Origin: Gerris lacustris
Taxonomy: Eukaryota; Arthropoda; Insecta; Hemiptera; Gerridae
DNA length: 64,000 nucleotides
Direction of reading: 5' to 3'
Assembly: GCA_951217055.1 (NCBI GenBank)
Contig: OX578284.1
Location: forward strand, 17,039,187-17,103,186
A program made the translations under genes and the position numbers. Below the pieces are notes generated by a model that saw nothing but the letters and a program-made list of their open reading frames with translations, was not told where the DNA came from and did not search any database. Shown here in pieces: positions 12,615-24,118 of this stretch (position 1 is its first letter; the number at the start of each line of letters is the position of its first letter).

Positions 12615-13778
12615 AGGTGCAGGGACCCTAAGAGCTTGGGACAAGGTTCTCAAAAAGAAAGACAGTGGTAATAAAGGGTAAAAACAAAGAATACACAACA
12701 ACAGCCAATGTTATGTAATAGGAACAAAAGTAAAGCAGAAAGACCAAGAATTAAAAATAGATTACGAAGGACCCAATACATAATATAATAAAGATATATA
12801 TAGAAATCTCGTTACATATTGCGGTCCTCACGTTCAGTCGTCATTACTGCTTCTATAATTATTTGACACACCTATTTGAAAATATTCCTAATGAAGTATA
12901 TGTAGAACACGTTATTATGCCTACTAGGTATATGTGTGAATTACACACTGTATAATATTTATTTTTGATATCAATCTTTTGGATTGTTGTGATAGAGACC
13001 CTGTTTGATATTTGTGATAAAATCATCACAAATCATCCTAGTTGATAATTGATAACTCAGTGACCGTAGAATTAAGGTAAGGAAACTTGCGAAATTCTAA
13101 ACGGAGATAAACGCTATGAATAATACATTATTTACTTAAAATACAACACTGTTAAGTTAAAGTGTATTGACAACGTACAATTAGTTCTCTAATGGTAGTA
13201 TGTTTGGTAGTACTATATCATTGTTTGAATAACTTAAGGTAAATTCCACTTTCAGTTTAATAACCTTCTTACCTCGTGTTTAGAAGGTTTTCGTGTGGTT
13301 TCCATTTCGGTTTTAGAACTCATATATAAACTACAAGGACGGTTTAATTAATCCCTCCTTTATCAATTATTAATTGAAGAGTTAATTCCCCCTTTCTCTT
13401 CGTATAAGATAAGATAGCGCTAGAGAAGTAGATTAGAGAAAAGGTTTAGAAGGGATTTGTTAATGGTTTTACAAATAGCGTTTATTCAAATTAAAAAGTT
13501 AAACGTTAGGTAAAATCAATGAATGATTTATACATATTATATGCTTAATGCATGTATTCTGTGTACCTATTCATGTATCTAGTCAAATATTTGCCTGATC
13601 GTATTATCCCGACGAGGATTAACCCGACTAAAGGAACCCATGGGAAATCCAAGTACAATCTACCTGTCTACCCGTATCCAAGTACGACTACCTGTGTGAA
13701 GGGTTCAGTATGGAACGTACATAATGTATAAACTAAAACTAAAATCTTAAACTATTAATTTAACTAATACGACATAAC
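12615..13778. other. unclassified DNA
   Basis: AT-rich sequence with no gene, RNA or clear repeat identified. Confidence 0.35.
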
Positions 13779-13870
13779 TTGGTGCGTAGGCTTCCGCGGA
13801 TAGTGGAAGCGAAACGTCGGACTTCAACCCCTTCGTGACAAGGATTTAACCGGAAAACCAAGCTGTGTAA
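13779..13870 (+). repeat. FAM5 fragment (hammerhead-like repeat family)
   Basis: Shares with 18236-18560 an AACTTGGTGCGTAGGCTTCC end, a GTGGAAGCGAAACGTCGGAC block and a CCTTCGTGAC block followed by CCAAGCTGT. Most of the CTGAAGATG half of the core is deleted, so this copy cannot form the motif. Confidence 0.6.
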
Positions 13871-14340
13871 AATAAGTAACATAGTTATGAAGTTAAATAT
13901 ATTTATAGTCTATGTAACAGTTACTTTAAATCAAATCGTTAGTTCTCTAGTTATAACCAACTTACATGCTAAAATGTAGTCTGTACAGGGGGGATTGATG
14001 GCGCAAGCTGCGCTATCAGAATCTTTCGGGGGGGGGGGGATCTATTTTAGGGTATTTTTCAGGGATTGTGGGAGGATTTTTTTAAAATATTCCAAGTGAT
14101 TCAGGCAGTTTTTGGGGGTTTGCTCCATGGGCCTTGTGTAGGATGGGTATCCTTGAGTCTGTATAAAATTTTAGTTATTGTGATATAATTTTCTGATCAA
14201 TTATGCTCTTTAAATGCTATTTATGAGTACTATGATTTCATTTTTTATTCATTACAGAAAAGAACGTATCTTAGATTGTTTAACAGACAGTCGACAGACG
14301 GTAAATAGTTTTAATCTTTTTTTAAGAATTAATTTGGAAC

Positions 14341-14772
14341 TCTTATTTCCACGTCTCTTTTTGCCGGCATTGAATTATGGATGCGAGAGCTGGGTGACTT
14401 CCAAAACGGTTATAGAAAAGCTACGAGTAACGCAAAGAGCGATGGAGAGATCTATGTTAAAAATATCGAGGAGGGAAAGGAAAAGCAATAAATGGGTTAG
14501 AGCGAAAACCGGTCTGGAGGATATAGGGAAGCTGATTGTAAGGCGCAAATGGAACTGGGCAGGACACAGCCAGAGTTAAGGATGAGAGATGGAGTAAGGA
14601 CCTTCTGCAGTGGTACCCAAGAGACGAGGTCAGGGGAAGAGGAAGACCAAAACATGCATGGGACCAGGAGATGAAGTCTTGCTGTGGTGGAGAGTCTTGG
14701 CAAAGAATAGCTAGGCAACGGAAGGAATGGGAAAGGATGGGACAGGTGTACCTAGAAGAATGGATGGATTAA
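14341..14772 (+). pseudogene. RTE-type reverse transcriptase C-terminal remnant
   Basis: Translation gives the C-terminal tail typical of RTE-clade ORFs: a PALNYGCESWV segment, then KWNWAGH. After a frameshift near 14575 it continues in another frame with a GRGRPKHAWD-like segment and a terminal W..I-ARQRKEWE motif, to a TAA at 14770-14772. The endonuclease and the RT catalytic motifs are missing, so it is a dead, 5'-truncated copy. It resembles the C terminus of the better RTE copy at 52505-53599, though GRGRPKHAWD versus GRPRRRWRD shows it is a different subfamily. Confidence 0.75.
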
Positions 14773-14794
14773 GTTGAAAATTAGTAAAGTAAAA

Positions 14795-15209
14795 ATAGAC
14801 TGCCAATTAGTGTGGCACATAGCTTCCTCGCATCCTATCATGTACTTTATTGTTATAATGTTTATTGTGTAAAAACTATTAATAGTTTTAGCGATCTTTA
14901 ACACTTCATAGCGGTGTCGCTGTTGGTTTTATTGAACAATTGTATTTGAAAAAATGTTTGTCTCATTGAATAGATGAGGTTAGATTTTTTCCCCGACCTA
15001 AAATTCCAATTTTAAATTTGAAGTTCACGTTTACGCGAGCGTTGCTCGTGAACGCTTGGACGGATAATGTTGTCCAACGAACTCGTCCTGAGCATTGGTA
15101 AAATGAACATGTCTACCAAGATCAAAATCGGTTGACAATTACTCAAGTTATCGTCGCACGTTTCATTATTCGCGGACACACAGACCGACAGACAGACAGA
15201 CAGACAGGC

Positions 15210-15262
<53 letters not shown>

Positions 15263-15398
15263 CGAGACCAAAAATGTTCCCTGATGCCTGAAACGGATTT
15301 CTGTCTTGGAATTTTTAAAATCGGAGGCATAAAAGTTTTTCTTTCTTAAAAGTGAACACAATGCTTCCGTTACCTTCGGTAAGCTCGGAAGCAATAAA
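14795..15398 (-). repeat. FAM2 interspersed repeat, copy A
   Basis: Near full-length minus-strand copy of the repeat at 20147-20690. The family starts with a two-step hairpin (GCTTCC…TTACC…GGTAA…GGAAGC) and ends in GTGCCACACTAATTGGCAGT. Here the internal GACA-type run is expanded to a (CAGA)n microsatellite (about 15183-15262). The open frames across that run are tetranucleotide artefacts. Confidence 0.85.
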
Positions 15399-15599
15399 TG
15401 AACAAGAAACGGATAAAAATTAAACTAAAATAAATGTATACTTTACTAATAAACAAATAATGAAGAATAGTCAATGTACATATGTGGTGTTGTGCATGTG
15501 TATATGTATGAATGGGTTAGTGTAGTACATGTAGTGCGTGCACATATAAACATGTATGCAAGATGCATGTATGTGTGTGTATGTATATGTATATACATA

Positions 15600-15884
15600 A
15601 ATGTGAATATAATTTAAGTCAATATAAAATAATAAAATAAATACATGGTAATGGTAGTAGTAATTAGCAAAGAATTTGTATAGTTTTAATTGAATCAGTT
15701 GTAAAATAGGGTTTTATTGTTATTCTTTTGTTTTAGTATTTTTCATATGTAAGTTTTTAATTTCTGTTTATTTATTTAAATTTATGTAACCTCAAAACAA
15801 CCTCAAATGAGGATGCCAATTATAAAAAATTAAGTTGAATTTATGTTAAAATGTTATCACTTGTAAAGAAAGGCAATAAAGAGG

Positions 15885-15923
<39 letters not shown>
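15600..15923 (+). repeat. probable 3' tail of a non-LTR retrotransposon
   Basis: A non-coding AT-rich segment ends with GGCAATAAAGAGGCATTATT followed by about ten ATT/TTA triplets. An AATAAA-like signal followed by a triplet microsatellite is the usual 3' end of many CR1/Jockey-group LINEs. No open frame remains upstream, so the assignment is tentative. Confidence 0.4.
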
Positions 15924-15924
<1 letters not shown>

Positions 15925-17333
15925 TCCTCTAACTACTCATATTAAAGTTTTTATTTTATTTGCATAATATTTTACACCTATTTAGAAGGCATGTGTTTTA
16001 TTTTTAGTATATCCAAACCATTATCTTACTCTCCTAAAAGCTAAATTTCTTTTGTAGTTACGTTGTTACATTGTTAAATACCCCTTACTTCGACTTAACC
16101 AATGTCGAATATTGAAACTAATACATTAAATACGAATATTAAACTAACTAATTTTAGTTTAAAAAAAAAAAAAAAATTATAATGAATCCTTATGAATAAA
16201 AATAATAAATAAATTACTTTACCAATTAAACCAGACGTCTGACATCCTTACCGAGTCTTATTTCCGTGATGGAGATGGTTTCTAGACACATCAGTTTGTC
16301 TAGACATGCTAACTCCTATTTGTTTATGTTCATTTTGTTAAACTTAACTTCAGTAAGTGAATACGACTCTAAGACACTAAGAATTTTATTTAACTTATCG
16401 CTCAACGCTATTTCCATTTTAGGTTTTTCTCTCTTCTTGAAAAGTGTACTTCTTATTTTCTTTTTTCAATTTATAATTTAAAGTGGTAGAATCTCCAAAT
16501 AAGATTTCCAACTTAAAATTCCTAAAGCCAGAAGAAAAAAAAAACGGAATTCCCCAACCATGAAGTTTTTAAAGTCAAGTTAGTGATCAGTTGCTTATTT
16601 TTATCAGCTTACTCTTTTGTTCTTGGAAGAAGGGGGCTCCGATGCTTTTACTTTCTAGAGGAAAATTTCAAGGTAGGGGGTTTTTCTGAAGTTGAGAAAA
16701 TCGGATTTATTCGCTTGCTTGATGGTTTTCAACGCTTTTCCAGGTCTCTTTAGAACCACTTGGGACCACCCTGTGAAACCTTCTAATTTAATTCTATTAT
16801 TTTTTTCCCCTTCATTTTACAAACTCGTTTAACTTTATATATCTTTATTTCCAATTTAACTTTTAAATTTTTTAATCGTTTATATAACTATTTTAACTTT
16901 TACCTACCTCGAATAAAGTTTTAACATTATACTCTTTAACTTATTTATATTATATATAATCTATGTGTGTATTTATGTACATAAATATAATTTATTTCAT
17001 AGCTCTTATCATTTAGTATTATGTAAAGTATATAGCTATTTTTAATTTAAAGAATTGTTAAAGCAAAAGAGGAAAAGGATATGTCGTTGATATAATTATT
17101 ATTTACAAAACCACGTCCGTTAAACTCAAAACCATTGTAACAACAAATTTTCTGATAAAAAAAAAAAAAAAAAAAAAAAAAAATACGGAACTTATAAAGA
17201 GATTATGTGATCGACGGATAAAAGTACCTTATGAGGTAGCTTCCACAGCTGATCAAAAAGATCTCGAAAATCTTATTAAGATCTTTTAAATGTATAGTCA
17301 GGCGCTTAACATTTCATCCGCTTTTTACTTTCT

Positions 17334-17340
<7 letters not shown>
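15924..17340. other. unclassified AT-rich DNA
   Basis: No gene is visible. It holds homopolymer A runs (about 16162-16176 and 17158-17183) and low-complexity AT sequence. Confidence 0.35.
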
Positions 17341-17349
<9 letters not shown>

Positions 17350-17364
<15 letters not shown>

Positions 17365-17570
17365 GATGTGAAATTCGATTTTGAGATTTTGGTGGATTCT
17401 CACGTTTTGAGGTACCCTGAGTACAAAAAAGTGTTTTAAAAAAAAATGTCTGTCTGTCGTCTATGCAAACGCGTGGAGCCTAAACTACAGGGCCAATTTT
17501 GATCAAATTTGGCGCACTGTTAATTTAGGTTTGGATTTTGATTAAAATTAATGTAGCATGTTGTACATTT
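17350..17570 (+). repeat. FAM4-related fragment
   Basis: Contains GAAATTCGATTTTGAGATTT followed by GGTGGATTCTCAC, as at 48893-48940 and in diverged form at 53612-53660, then a copy of the TTTTGATCAAATTTGGCGCA module. Confidence 0.5.
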
Positions 17571-17571
17571 G

Positions 17572-18154
17572 GTTCTTCTTAAAATTGTTGATTCCCTGTG
17601 TTTTTAAAGAATATAAATGACTGACTAAATAACTATTAAGGCTCTACCGCCCTTTGAGGTTTGGAAAAACAGTAAAATAAAAATGTTATTGGTTCTAAGC
17701 AAGATATCAAAAATTTAAGTACAGGCTTCATTCCTAATTTTAATTCTGCACAATTTGAGCCCTATTTCAACTTCCTATGATAAATAGTACAGGCGCCATT
17801 TCAATACAACGATAAAACTCGTTGTATTGAAATTGTTGTAGTATTTATTGTTGTTGGGAGTTAAAATAGGGCACGAATCGTGCAAAATTAATATTAGGAA
17901 TGAAGCCAGTACTTAGATTTTTGATATCTTGCTTAGAACCAATAAAATTTCCATTTTAATGATTTTTCTTACCTCAAAGGACGGTAGAGCCTTAAGACAA
18001 AGGATGTTTAGTTCTATGTACTTTGGGACAAAGGAATATCACACTTCTGTGTTTATAAGGGAATAACAGTCTAAAGAAGAACATTCAGTGCAACTTCTTT
18101 AGATTGTTACTCCTCTCTGTTTTTTTTATAAGAGGAGTAACAATCTAAAGAAGT
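17572..18154 (+). mobile_element. FAM7 TIR element, split by a TTAA MITE
   Basis: Removing the insertion 17640-17995 leaves about 227 bp that matches the intact copy at 54468-54707. The right TIR (18134-18154) is GGAGTAACAATCTAAAGAAG plus T. The left one (17573-17595) is decayed. An extra internal copy of the TIR makes the right end a hairpin (about 18096-18154). Confidence 0.7.
17640..17991. mobile_element. piggyBac-like palindromic MITE
   Basis: 352 bp flanked by TTAA on both sides (17636-17639 and 17992-17995). Inverted ends begin GGCTCTACCG and extend imperfectly through most of the element to a central hairpin (about 17799-17834, ATTTCAATACAACG and its complement). The paralogous site at 54551-54565 has one TTAA and no insert, which shows the insertion and TTAA duplication directly. 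TTAA is the target of piggyBac-type transposases. No transposase is encoded. Confidence 0.8.
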
Positions 18155-18235
18155 GCCCGTACATTTGAATATAATACTAATTATTTCCCAGGAAAATCTA
18201 GTTCCTGAGAAAATATATTTGATTCGGAGAAGTTA

Positions 18236-18560
18236 TTTTTAACCTTGGTGCGTAGGCTTCCGAGGGTAGATTCGTCATAAACAGCTTGGTTTTTTTGTGA
18301 AATCCACGTCACGAAGGAGTTGAAGTTCGACGTTTCGCTTCCACTACTGGAAGCATCTTCAGGGGTGTCGTGCATCACGATGCACACCTCTAAAGATGCT
18401 TCCAGTAGTGGAAGCATCTTCAGGGGTGTGGTGTATCATGATGTTAACTCGAAGCAAACACGAGATATACAGTATGGTGCATCACGATCCACCACACCTC
18501 TAAAGATGCTTCCAGTAGTGGAAGCGAAACATCGGACTTCAACTCCTTCGTGACGCGGAT
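18236..18560. repeat. FAM5 inverted repeat with hammerhead-like cores
   Basis: A palindromic arrangement: the left arm reads on the minus strand and the right arm on the plus strand. Both contain CCTTCGTGACG…CTTCAACTCC, a GAAAC block and the stem GCTTCC-AGTAGT-GGAAGC. The minus-strand core at 18332-18362 reads CTGAAGA, T, the 6-bp stem, GAAAC. The plus-strand core at 18499-18530 has CTAAAGA instead. Three stem copies are present. It may derive from a Penelope-like element terminus, which is an inference. Short open frames on both strands here are not genes. Confidence 0.65.
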
Positions 18561-18745
18561 TTCACCGGTGAACCAAGTTGTTTATGAAGTTATTTTTACC
18601 TTAAATTTTGATTTAATTCTCAATAATAATTAAAATTAACTACGAAATCTCGAAACAACAAATAAACAGAAAACATTGGGCCAACTAAAATTATGTACAC
18701 GTTTATGAGAAAGTTTATATGAGTGTCTTGCACCGATTAATTTTT

Positions 18746-19432
18746 AGGGTCCGTAGGCAAAACCAAGGACCCTTATATTTTCCTGCGTGTGTCTGTCCGT
18801 CCGTCCTCTCGTGTGCTCTCACGGGTACACCTTTCGTCCGATCACTTTGAAATTTGGCTTGTATGTGTATTGTACTTACCCACATATTTTAAAAATATAG
18901 CGACTTAAAAAAAATATTTTCCAAAAAAATAGGGTAAAAAAACTTAAGGGTTAAAATTATTTTATTTTTTTTCGACACCGTGAAGGGTATCATATGAGGG
19001 GTATCGTACGTCGAGCTGATTACAAAAATATATAATTCTTTGGTTATAACTTTGATAGGGCGAGCTTAGGCGAGTTTCAAGCGGGTGTGAAACGTGTCCC
19101 CCCCCCCCCCCCCTCTATCTCGCTTCTGTGAAGTGCAAAAAATCTGAAAAAAATCCTGAACATTCTTCGACCAAAAGTAAAGATACCACTTTTTGGAAAT
19201 TTCGAAAAAAATATTATTTTATTTTTTATTGACAAAATACGTTTTTTTTAAAATTATGGTCCTTTCGATGTATTTATATGGTTGTAGTCCGGTTCTGTGG
19301 CAAAATAATACTTTATCAGAAGTTTGTTTATGTGTTTTGAGAATATCAGACCCATAGGATAGTTCAAAGTAAGCTTTTTAGCATTTTAAAAAATATTCAG
19401 TAAACTATTCAGTATGGTGGCCTACGGACCCT
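18746..19432. mobile_element. TIR element with AGGGTCCGTAGGC ends
   Basis: Perfect 13-bp inverted ends AGGGTCCGTAGGC (18746-18758) and its complement (19420-19432) bound 687 bp. The interior begins with a TGTCTGTCCGTCCGTCC run, then TTTGAAATTTGGC, and has a poly-C tract (about 19099-19113). There is no transposase and the superfamily is unknown. Confidence 0.65.
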
Positions 19433-20146
19433 CGCTGTGTGCTGACTAGCACACACTTGACCTGTTTATTATTTTTAAGTTTACATTATTAGTTAGGGAT
19501 AAATCTTTTTATTTATATTTTCCACTTCCGTTTTCCCGACTACCTAGAATTCTGAAACTGCCACAGGTTATGTATTTCCGAGGATAATACAATTACCAGT
19601 CATAAGTTTAATCCTGTATAAGCTTTGTTTGTTTGAATTAGCCAATAAATCAATTAATATCAGAGAAATTCATGCTGTAAAATATGAAATAATGGTAAAA
19701 AAAAAAAGACATCCAGTGACAAGTAAGTGAGGTTAGTTCCGTTTAAGTAATTTCCGTTTTAACGGTAAAGCTTTAAAATTTAATTCCTTGAATTCAACAG
19801 CGATGACCACTAACAGCTTAGTGAGGTTAGAATAGATTAAAAGATTTAATGTGACGAAGACTAAAAAGAAGAATAATTTGGCTGAGTGCCACATGTGCTT
19901 TGTGAACACACAAAGGGTCTTTTGGCCATTTAACAAGTAGGACGAACTCGTTAACCAGCATAATCGACATAGTCGTATCATGATGGCGACCATTAAACTT
20001 TGTTTACTGCCATAACTTTTTAACCACTTGTTATAATTATGTGCAGCAAAATCCTTTATATGCATTTTATAGTCCAAACGCAATGAAACTACTGATTACT
20101 CCGAAGTATCTAGTCCAATACGTTCCTAGTATAATAAATGTTTTTT
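19433..20146. other. unclassified DNA
   Basis: No recognisable repeat. A 116-codon minus-strand open frame (19733-20083) has a hydrophobic patch but no known domain, no supporting context and AT-driven composition, so it is not called a gene. Confidence 0.35.
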
Positions 20147-20690
20147 GCTTCCAAGCTTACCGAATGTAACGGAAGCATTGTGTTCACTTTTGAGAACGAA
20201 AAACTTTTATGCCTCCGATTTTAAAAATTCCAAGACAGAAATCCGTTTCAGACATCGGGGAACATTTTTGGTCTCGTGTCTGTCCGTCTGTCGGTCTGTG
20301 TGTCCGCGAATTATGAAACGTGCGACGATAACTTGAGTAAATGTCAACTGATTTTGATGAAATTTGGTAGACATGTTCATTTTACCAATGCCCAGGACGA
20401 GTTCGTTGGACAACGTTTTCCGTTCACGAGCAACGCTCTCGTAAACGTGAACTTCAAATTTATAATTGGAATTTTAGGTGGGGAAAAAATCTAACTTCAT
20501 CTATTCAATAAGACAAACATTTTTTTCAAATACAATTTTTCAGTAAAACCAACAGCGACACCGCTATGAAGTGTTAAAGATCGCTAAAACTATTAATAGT
20601 TTTTACACAATAAACATTATAACAATAAAGTACATGATAGGATGCGAGGAAGCTATGTGCCACACTAATTGGCAGTCTATTTTTAATTTT
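20147..20690 (+). repeat. FAM2 interspersed repeat, copy B
   Basis: The best reference copy of the family. It has the 5' hairpin (from about 20150), a TCTGTCCGTCTGTCGG run, the TTTTGATGAAATTTGG module (about 20352), a GTTCACGAGCAACGCTCTCG hairpin (about 20420) and the 3' end GTGCCACACTAATTGGCAGT. It has no coding function. Confidence 0.85.
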
Positions 20691-21154
20691 TTTGTTTGTT
20701 TTTTTTGGAGGGGGCATTTTTTCTCACAAGATTTGAGACATGAAATATTCCTTTAAAAAAGTTTTCTTATTTTTGAAAAAGAATAACTATGATTCTTTCA
20801 GATTTTTTCGTTGATTGAAATAAGAAATAGAAGGGAGAGGGACACGAAAACGAAATTAAAAGGACACGGGGAAAAGATAAATTGGTACTAAGTTGAAACC
20901 AAATCTATAGTTGTACTCAAATATACATTTCGCTTCCTTCTCTTTCAATAAACACCCCCCCCCCCCCCCACCCCTCTACATAACGCATTTCCGTTTAAAA
21001 AATTTTACTTCCCCTCTAACTTCAACCCCTAGTTTTAGAGGAATAATTTTTTGGGCTTCCCTTACACGTAGCATGTCTGCATTTCAAATTTTTATGTTTG
21101 AACTTTCGGAAATAAGTGTTGGAAACAAGCGCAGGAACGTAAACAGATCCTCTT
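20691..21154. other. unclassified DNA
   Basis: No gene is visible. There is a poly-C tract at about 20956-20970. Confidence 0.35.
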
Positions 21155-21297
21155 TTTGCCTAAAAACCCTAAAAAATCTCTTTTATAAAACATGCACTAA
21201 AAAGGAGAACAATTGAAGGATAATTCTTACTAATTTGTACCTTTGATAATTTTGGGTTACTTATTAATGAATTATAAGGGTGAGTAAAATTAGCAAT
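21155..21297 (-). repeat. left arm of an inverted repeat
   Basis: Its reverse complement aligns along its whole length with 22263-22405 (shared GCTAATTTTACTCACC, then ATTAAYAAGT, then GCAAATTAG-like and TTAGTGCAT blocks). The arms bracket the Jockey remnant and a small hairpin element. Confidence 0.7.
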
Positions 21298-21417
21298 TGA
21301 TTGAAAGTTTTTACAATGACTTGAGAGACTTGAAGTGAGGAACTGTCCATTAACAGTACTCACAGATACTAGCTTGAATTAATACAACTGATACAACATA
21401 TATTTAGACTTTACACC

Positions 21418-22036
21418 TTAAGCATTGTTCAATAGATCACGTGGCCACTGCCTCTTTAGAAGTCGAGGAGGATTTCCAGGAATGAATGGTAATGACAGGT
21501 TGTGAATTAAAGGATTGGAATGTTGGGATATGGAGTCATGGAAGGATTTATATCGGGTTATGGCTAGGTCATGGACGAAGGGGACTTTAAGGTCGTTGTG
21601 AAGGGTGAAGTTAGAAACATAGAAAGGGGCGTTTACTATTCTTCTTAGGATTTTGGACTGTAGGGACTGGATACGATAGGAGTTGGAACGCTTGGTGCAA
21701 CCCCAGAGTTCAATACCGTATGACCATATGGGCTTAATTATTGTGTTATAAATTAGTAATTTGTTATGTGTGCTGAGTTTAGATGTATGGTGTAGAAGTC
21801 TGTGTAAAAGTTTGTAGCGTCTGTTGCAGTCTTGTCGTTTAAGTTTTGTGTGGTGTGCCCAGGTCAAACGCCGGTCCAGGTGTAAACCAAGGTAGCGGAC
21901 GGAACTAGAGTGAGGGATAGGGATTTGGTTTAGGGTTACTGGTTCACATATGCCATGTCTCAAACTAAACGTTACATGGACACTTTTGTTTTCATTAATT
22001 TTGATTCTCCACTTCTTGAGCCAAGTTTCCAGAAGT
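21418..22036 (-). pseudogene. Jockey-clade LINE ORF2, C-terminal fragment
   Basis: The minus-strand frame reads WLKKWRIKINENKSVHVTF, then a SVRYLGLHLDRRLTW segment, then IKPIWSYGIELWGC and a run ending RLLKRQWPRDLLNN. This is the thumb and C-terminal domain typical of Jockey ORF2. Homology starts near 22036, upstream of the TTG where an open frame could formally start, so no true initiator is present. The endonuclease and the RT catalytic motifs (including the YADD region) are missing. The remaining frame has no stop, so the copy is truncated but not very old. Confidence 0.85.
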
Positions 22037-22056
22037 AAGAGAGAGAGTAAGAGAGA

Positions 22057-22256
22057 TTTTTTTAAAAGAAAGGTTATATATAACCCATTACGGGCATCGT
22101 CAGACCTCGAGTCCTTGATTTTGTTATACTATTAGATTTTTTTTTTTTTAAACAATTTGAATAATAAATATAAATAATCTGCATGATCCTCAGCTCATCA
22201 GATCTCAGAGGTCTAATAATACCCGTAATGGGTGATGTATAACCTTTTTTTAAAAT
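22057..22256. mobile_element. small palindromic element
   Basis: About 50-bp arms (22057-22109 and 22205-22256) share AAAGGTTATAYAT, CCCATTACGGG and AGACCTC in inverted order around an AT-rich centre. It is a hairpin MITE of unknown class. Confidence 0.6.
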
Positions 22257-22262
22257 AACCAC

Positions 22263-22405
22263 TTGCTAATTTTACTCACCTTCATGATCCATTAACAAGT
22301 TATCCAAAATTTTAAAAGGTGCAAATTAGTTAGGATTATTCTTGAATTGTTTTCTCCTCTTTAGTGCATATTTTATAATAGAGTTTTTAGGGTCTTTAGT
22401 AACAA
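22263..22405 (+). repeat. right arm of an inverted repeat
   Basis: Inverted partner of 21155-21297. The identity is imperfect, so the duplication is not recent. Confidence 0.7.
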
Positions 22406-22772
22406 TAATTGCAAGATAAAAAGAACTTTTTATACACTACGTTTTTAAATTTTCTGTCATAAATCATAAATTTGAAACCTGCCAAATTAGGATTGTAAAT
22501 ACTATGGGATATGTCAAAACAAATAAAATAACTTGCGGATTTTTTCCGAACTAGCTTTCCATACAGAAATTTTGCTGAAAACTAATTAAATTCTGCTGAA
22601 AGATAGCAAAAAGTATTAAAATAATCCATTGTCATCGTGTTCTGAGCTATTCTAAAAGTTTCAAATGTCAAGCTAATCGGGAAGTTAGTTAAAAATCGAT
22701 TGCAAGATTTGTACTGGACAAACAAACAAACAAACAAACAAGAAAGCAAGCTAATAAAAACGTAGTAAAAAA
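22396..22772 (-). repeat. REP-1 interspersed repeat, copy 4
   Basis: Minus-strand copy with the central part deleted. From TACACTACGTTTTTAAATTT it goes directly to the ATAAATTTGAAACC block, then the ACTTGCGGATT block and the (CAAA)n run. Confidence 0.7.
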
Positions 22773-23815
22773 GGTTAACTTTTAACTTCAACACCTTTCA
22801 AGACCTGGTCTTTCGTGAAAAGCCTACATTCTGTTAACTCAAGCTACGGTAGCAAATGTACACCCACGATAAGAGTTTTTTTTTTTTTTTTATCTGTTAA
22901 CGGCATAGAGTTTAGAAAGAGAATAATTTTTCATAATTAAAAATGTATTAATGACTTCTCTTTTAATAATGTAACGTCTATGTTGTTATTATACATTACT
23001 TTATTTTAAAAAGCATAATATATTTTATTTAAAGCAATTCATTTAACATTGTAAATTAATTGCTTGAATGATAAAAAAAAAAAAATTAAATTGAAAGGAG
23101 GAAAAAATTTATTTTAATGAAAAAATCCCTTTTGAAAGAAGATAAATAAATTTCTTTGAAAATTTGAAAAAGAATAAAAATTTCTTTGGAAATAAAAATG
23201 CAAGTTTTTTTTTATTGTAAAACGTATTTCTAAGAATGTTATTCGTTAGAAGTCAAGTGAGTTGTTATATAGAAAGACATGTGTAAAAATTTGTATTGAA
23301 TAAATGAGTGGGAGCAGTGTTGCTTTGTTCAAAGTGGCAGGAGCCTTTTACTAGACGGCGAGATTTCTGTTTCTCCATTTACCTGTCACTGGTAAAGGGA
23401 CAAATCCCTTGGCTTTATGTAAGCCTTCTCTCTCTGGGATAGACTCGAGCATAACCACATCTCCAGTTTCCCTTGTACCGAGTCAATCCTACAACTTCAA
23501 GAGAGATTTACCTTCAAATAGATGCAACCAAATGGATCAGACCTGTTCTCAAGTGTATCAGACTAGAGCTTTTATCAAAATAAGAAAAGAAGAAATATGT
23601 ATAGTTCACACCTCGTCTTTACTATTCAGAATATTCTCCTTCTCCTATTTTTGAAGTAAATGGAAACAACATGTTAGCAAAACATGATCTCGTTTCTATC
23701 CAAAACTACATGAACTACATTTGAGGAACACCATAATACATTTGTTACCTAAAGGTACATACTTTACACACTACATTGTCTATGATATTAAAACACAGTT
23801 CAACATCCAACATTC
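22773..23815. other. unclassified DNA
   Basis: AT-rich with several homopolymer runs. A CTCTCTGGGATA phrase near 23430 also occurs near 28070 and 44216 and may mark decayed SINE fragments. No gene is visible. Confidence 0.35.
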
Positions 23816-24118
23816 CATGCTTAACTTAGGTCAAAGTCAAAGTTTAGATGTTAAGAACATCCAACATTCCATGCTGAACTTAGATCAAAGTCAAATTTTA
23901 GATGTTAAGAACATCCAACATTCCATGCTGAACTTAGGTCAAAGTCAAATTTTGGATGTTAAGAACATCCAACATTCCATGCTGAACTTAGATCAAAGTC
24001 AAATTTTAGATGTTAAGAACATCCAACATTCCATGCTGAACTTAGATCAAAGTCAAATTTTAGATGTTAAGAACATCCAACATTCCATGCTGAACTTAGG
24101 TCAAAGTCAAATTTTGTT
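23808..24118 (+). repeat. 54-bp tandem repeat, open in one frame
   Basis: Six units of 54 bp. Because 54 is a multiple of three, the array stays open and encodes an 18-residue repeat, NIQHSMLNLDQSQILDVK. The enclosing frame (23721-24242) starts at TTG with no good ATG before the repeats, and has no signal peptide or known domain. I treat it as a minisatellite. Units differ mainly at GAT/GGT in TTAGATC/TTAGGTC. Confidence 0.85.

Noticed and set aside
15012..15394. Cys/Ser/Val/Leu-rich repetitive frames
   Set aside because: They are translations of a (CAGA)n tetranucleotide run inside FAM2.
19733..20083. 116-codon minus-strand frame with a hydrophobic segment
   Set aside because: It is isolated, without recognisable homology, and lies between repeats; chance open frames of this size are expected in 64 kb.
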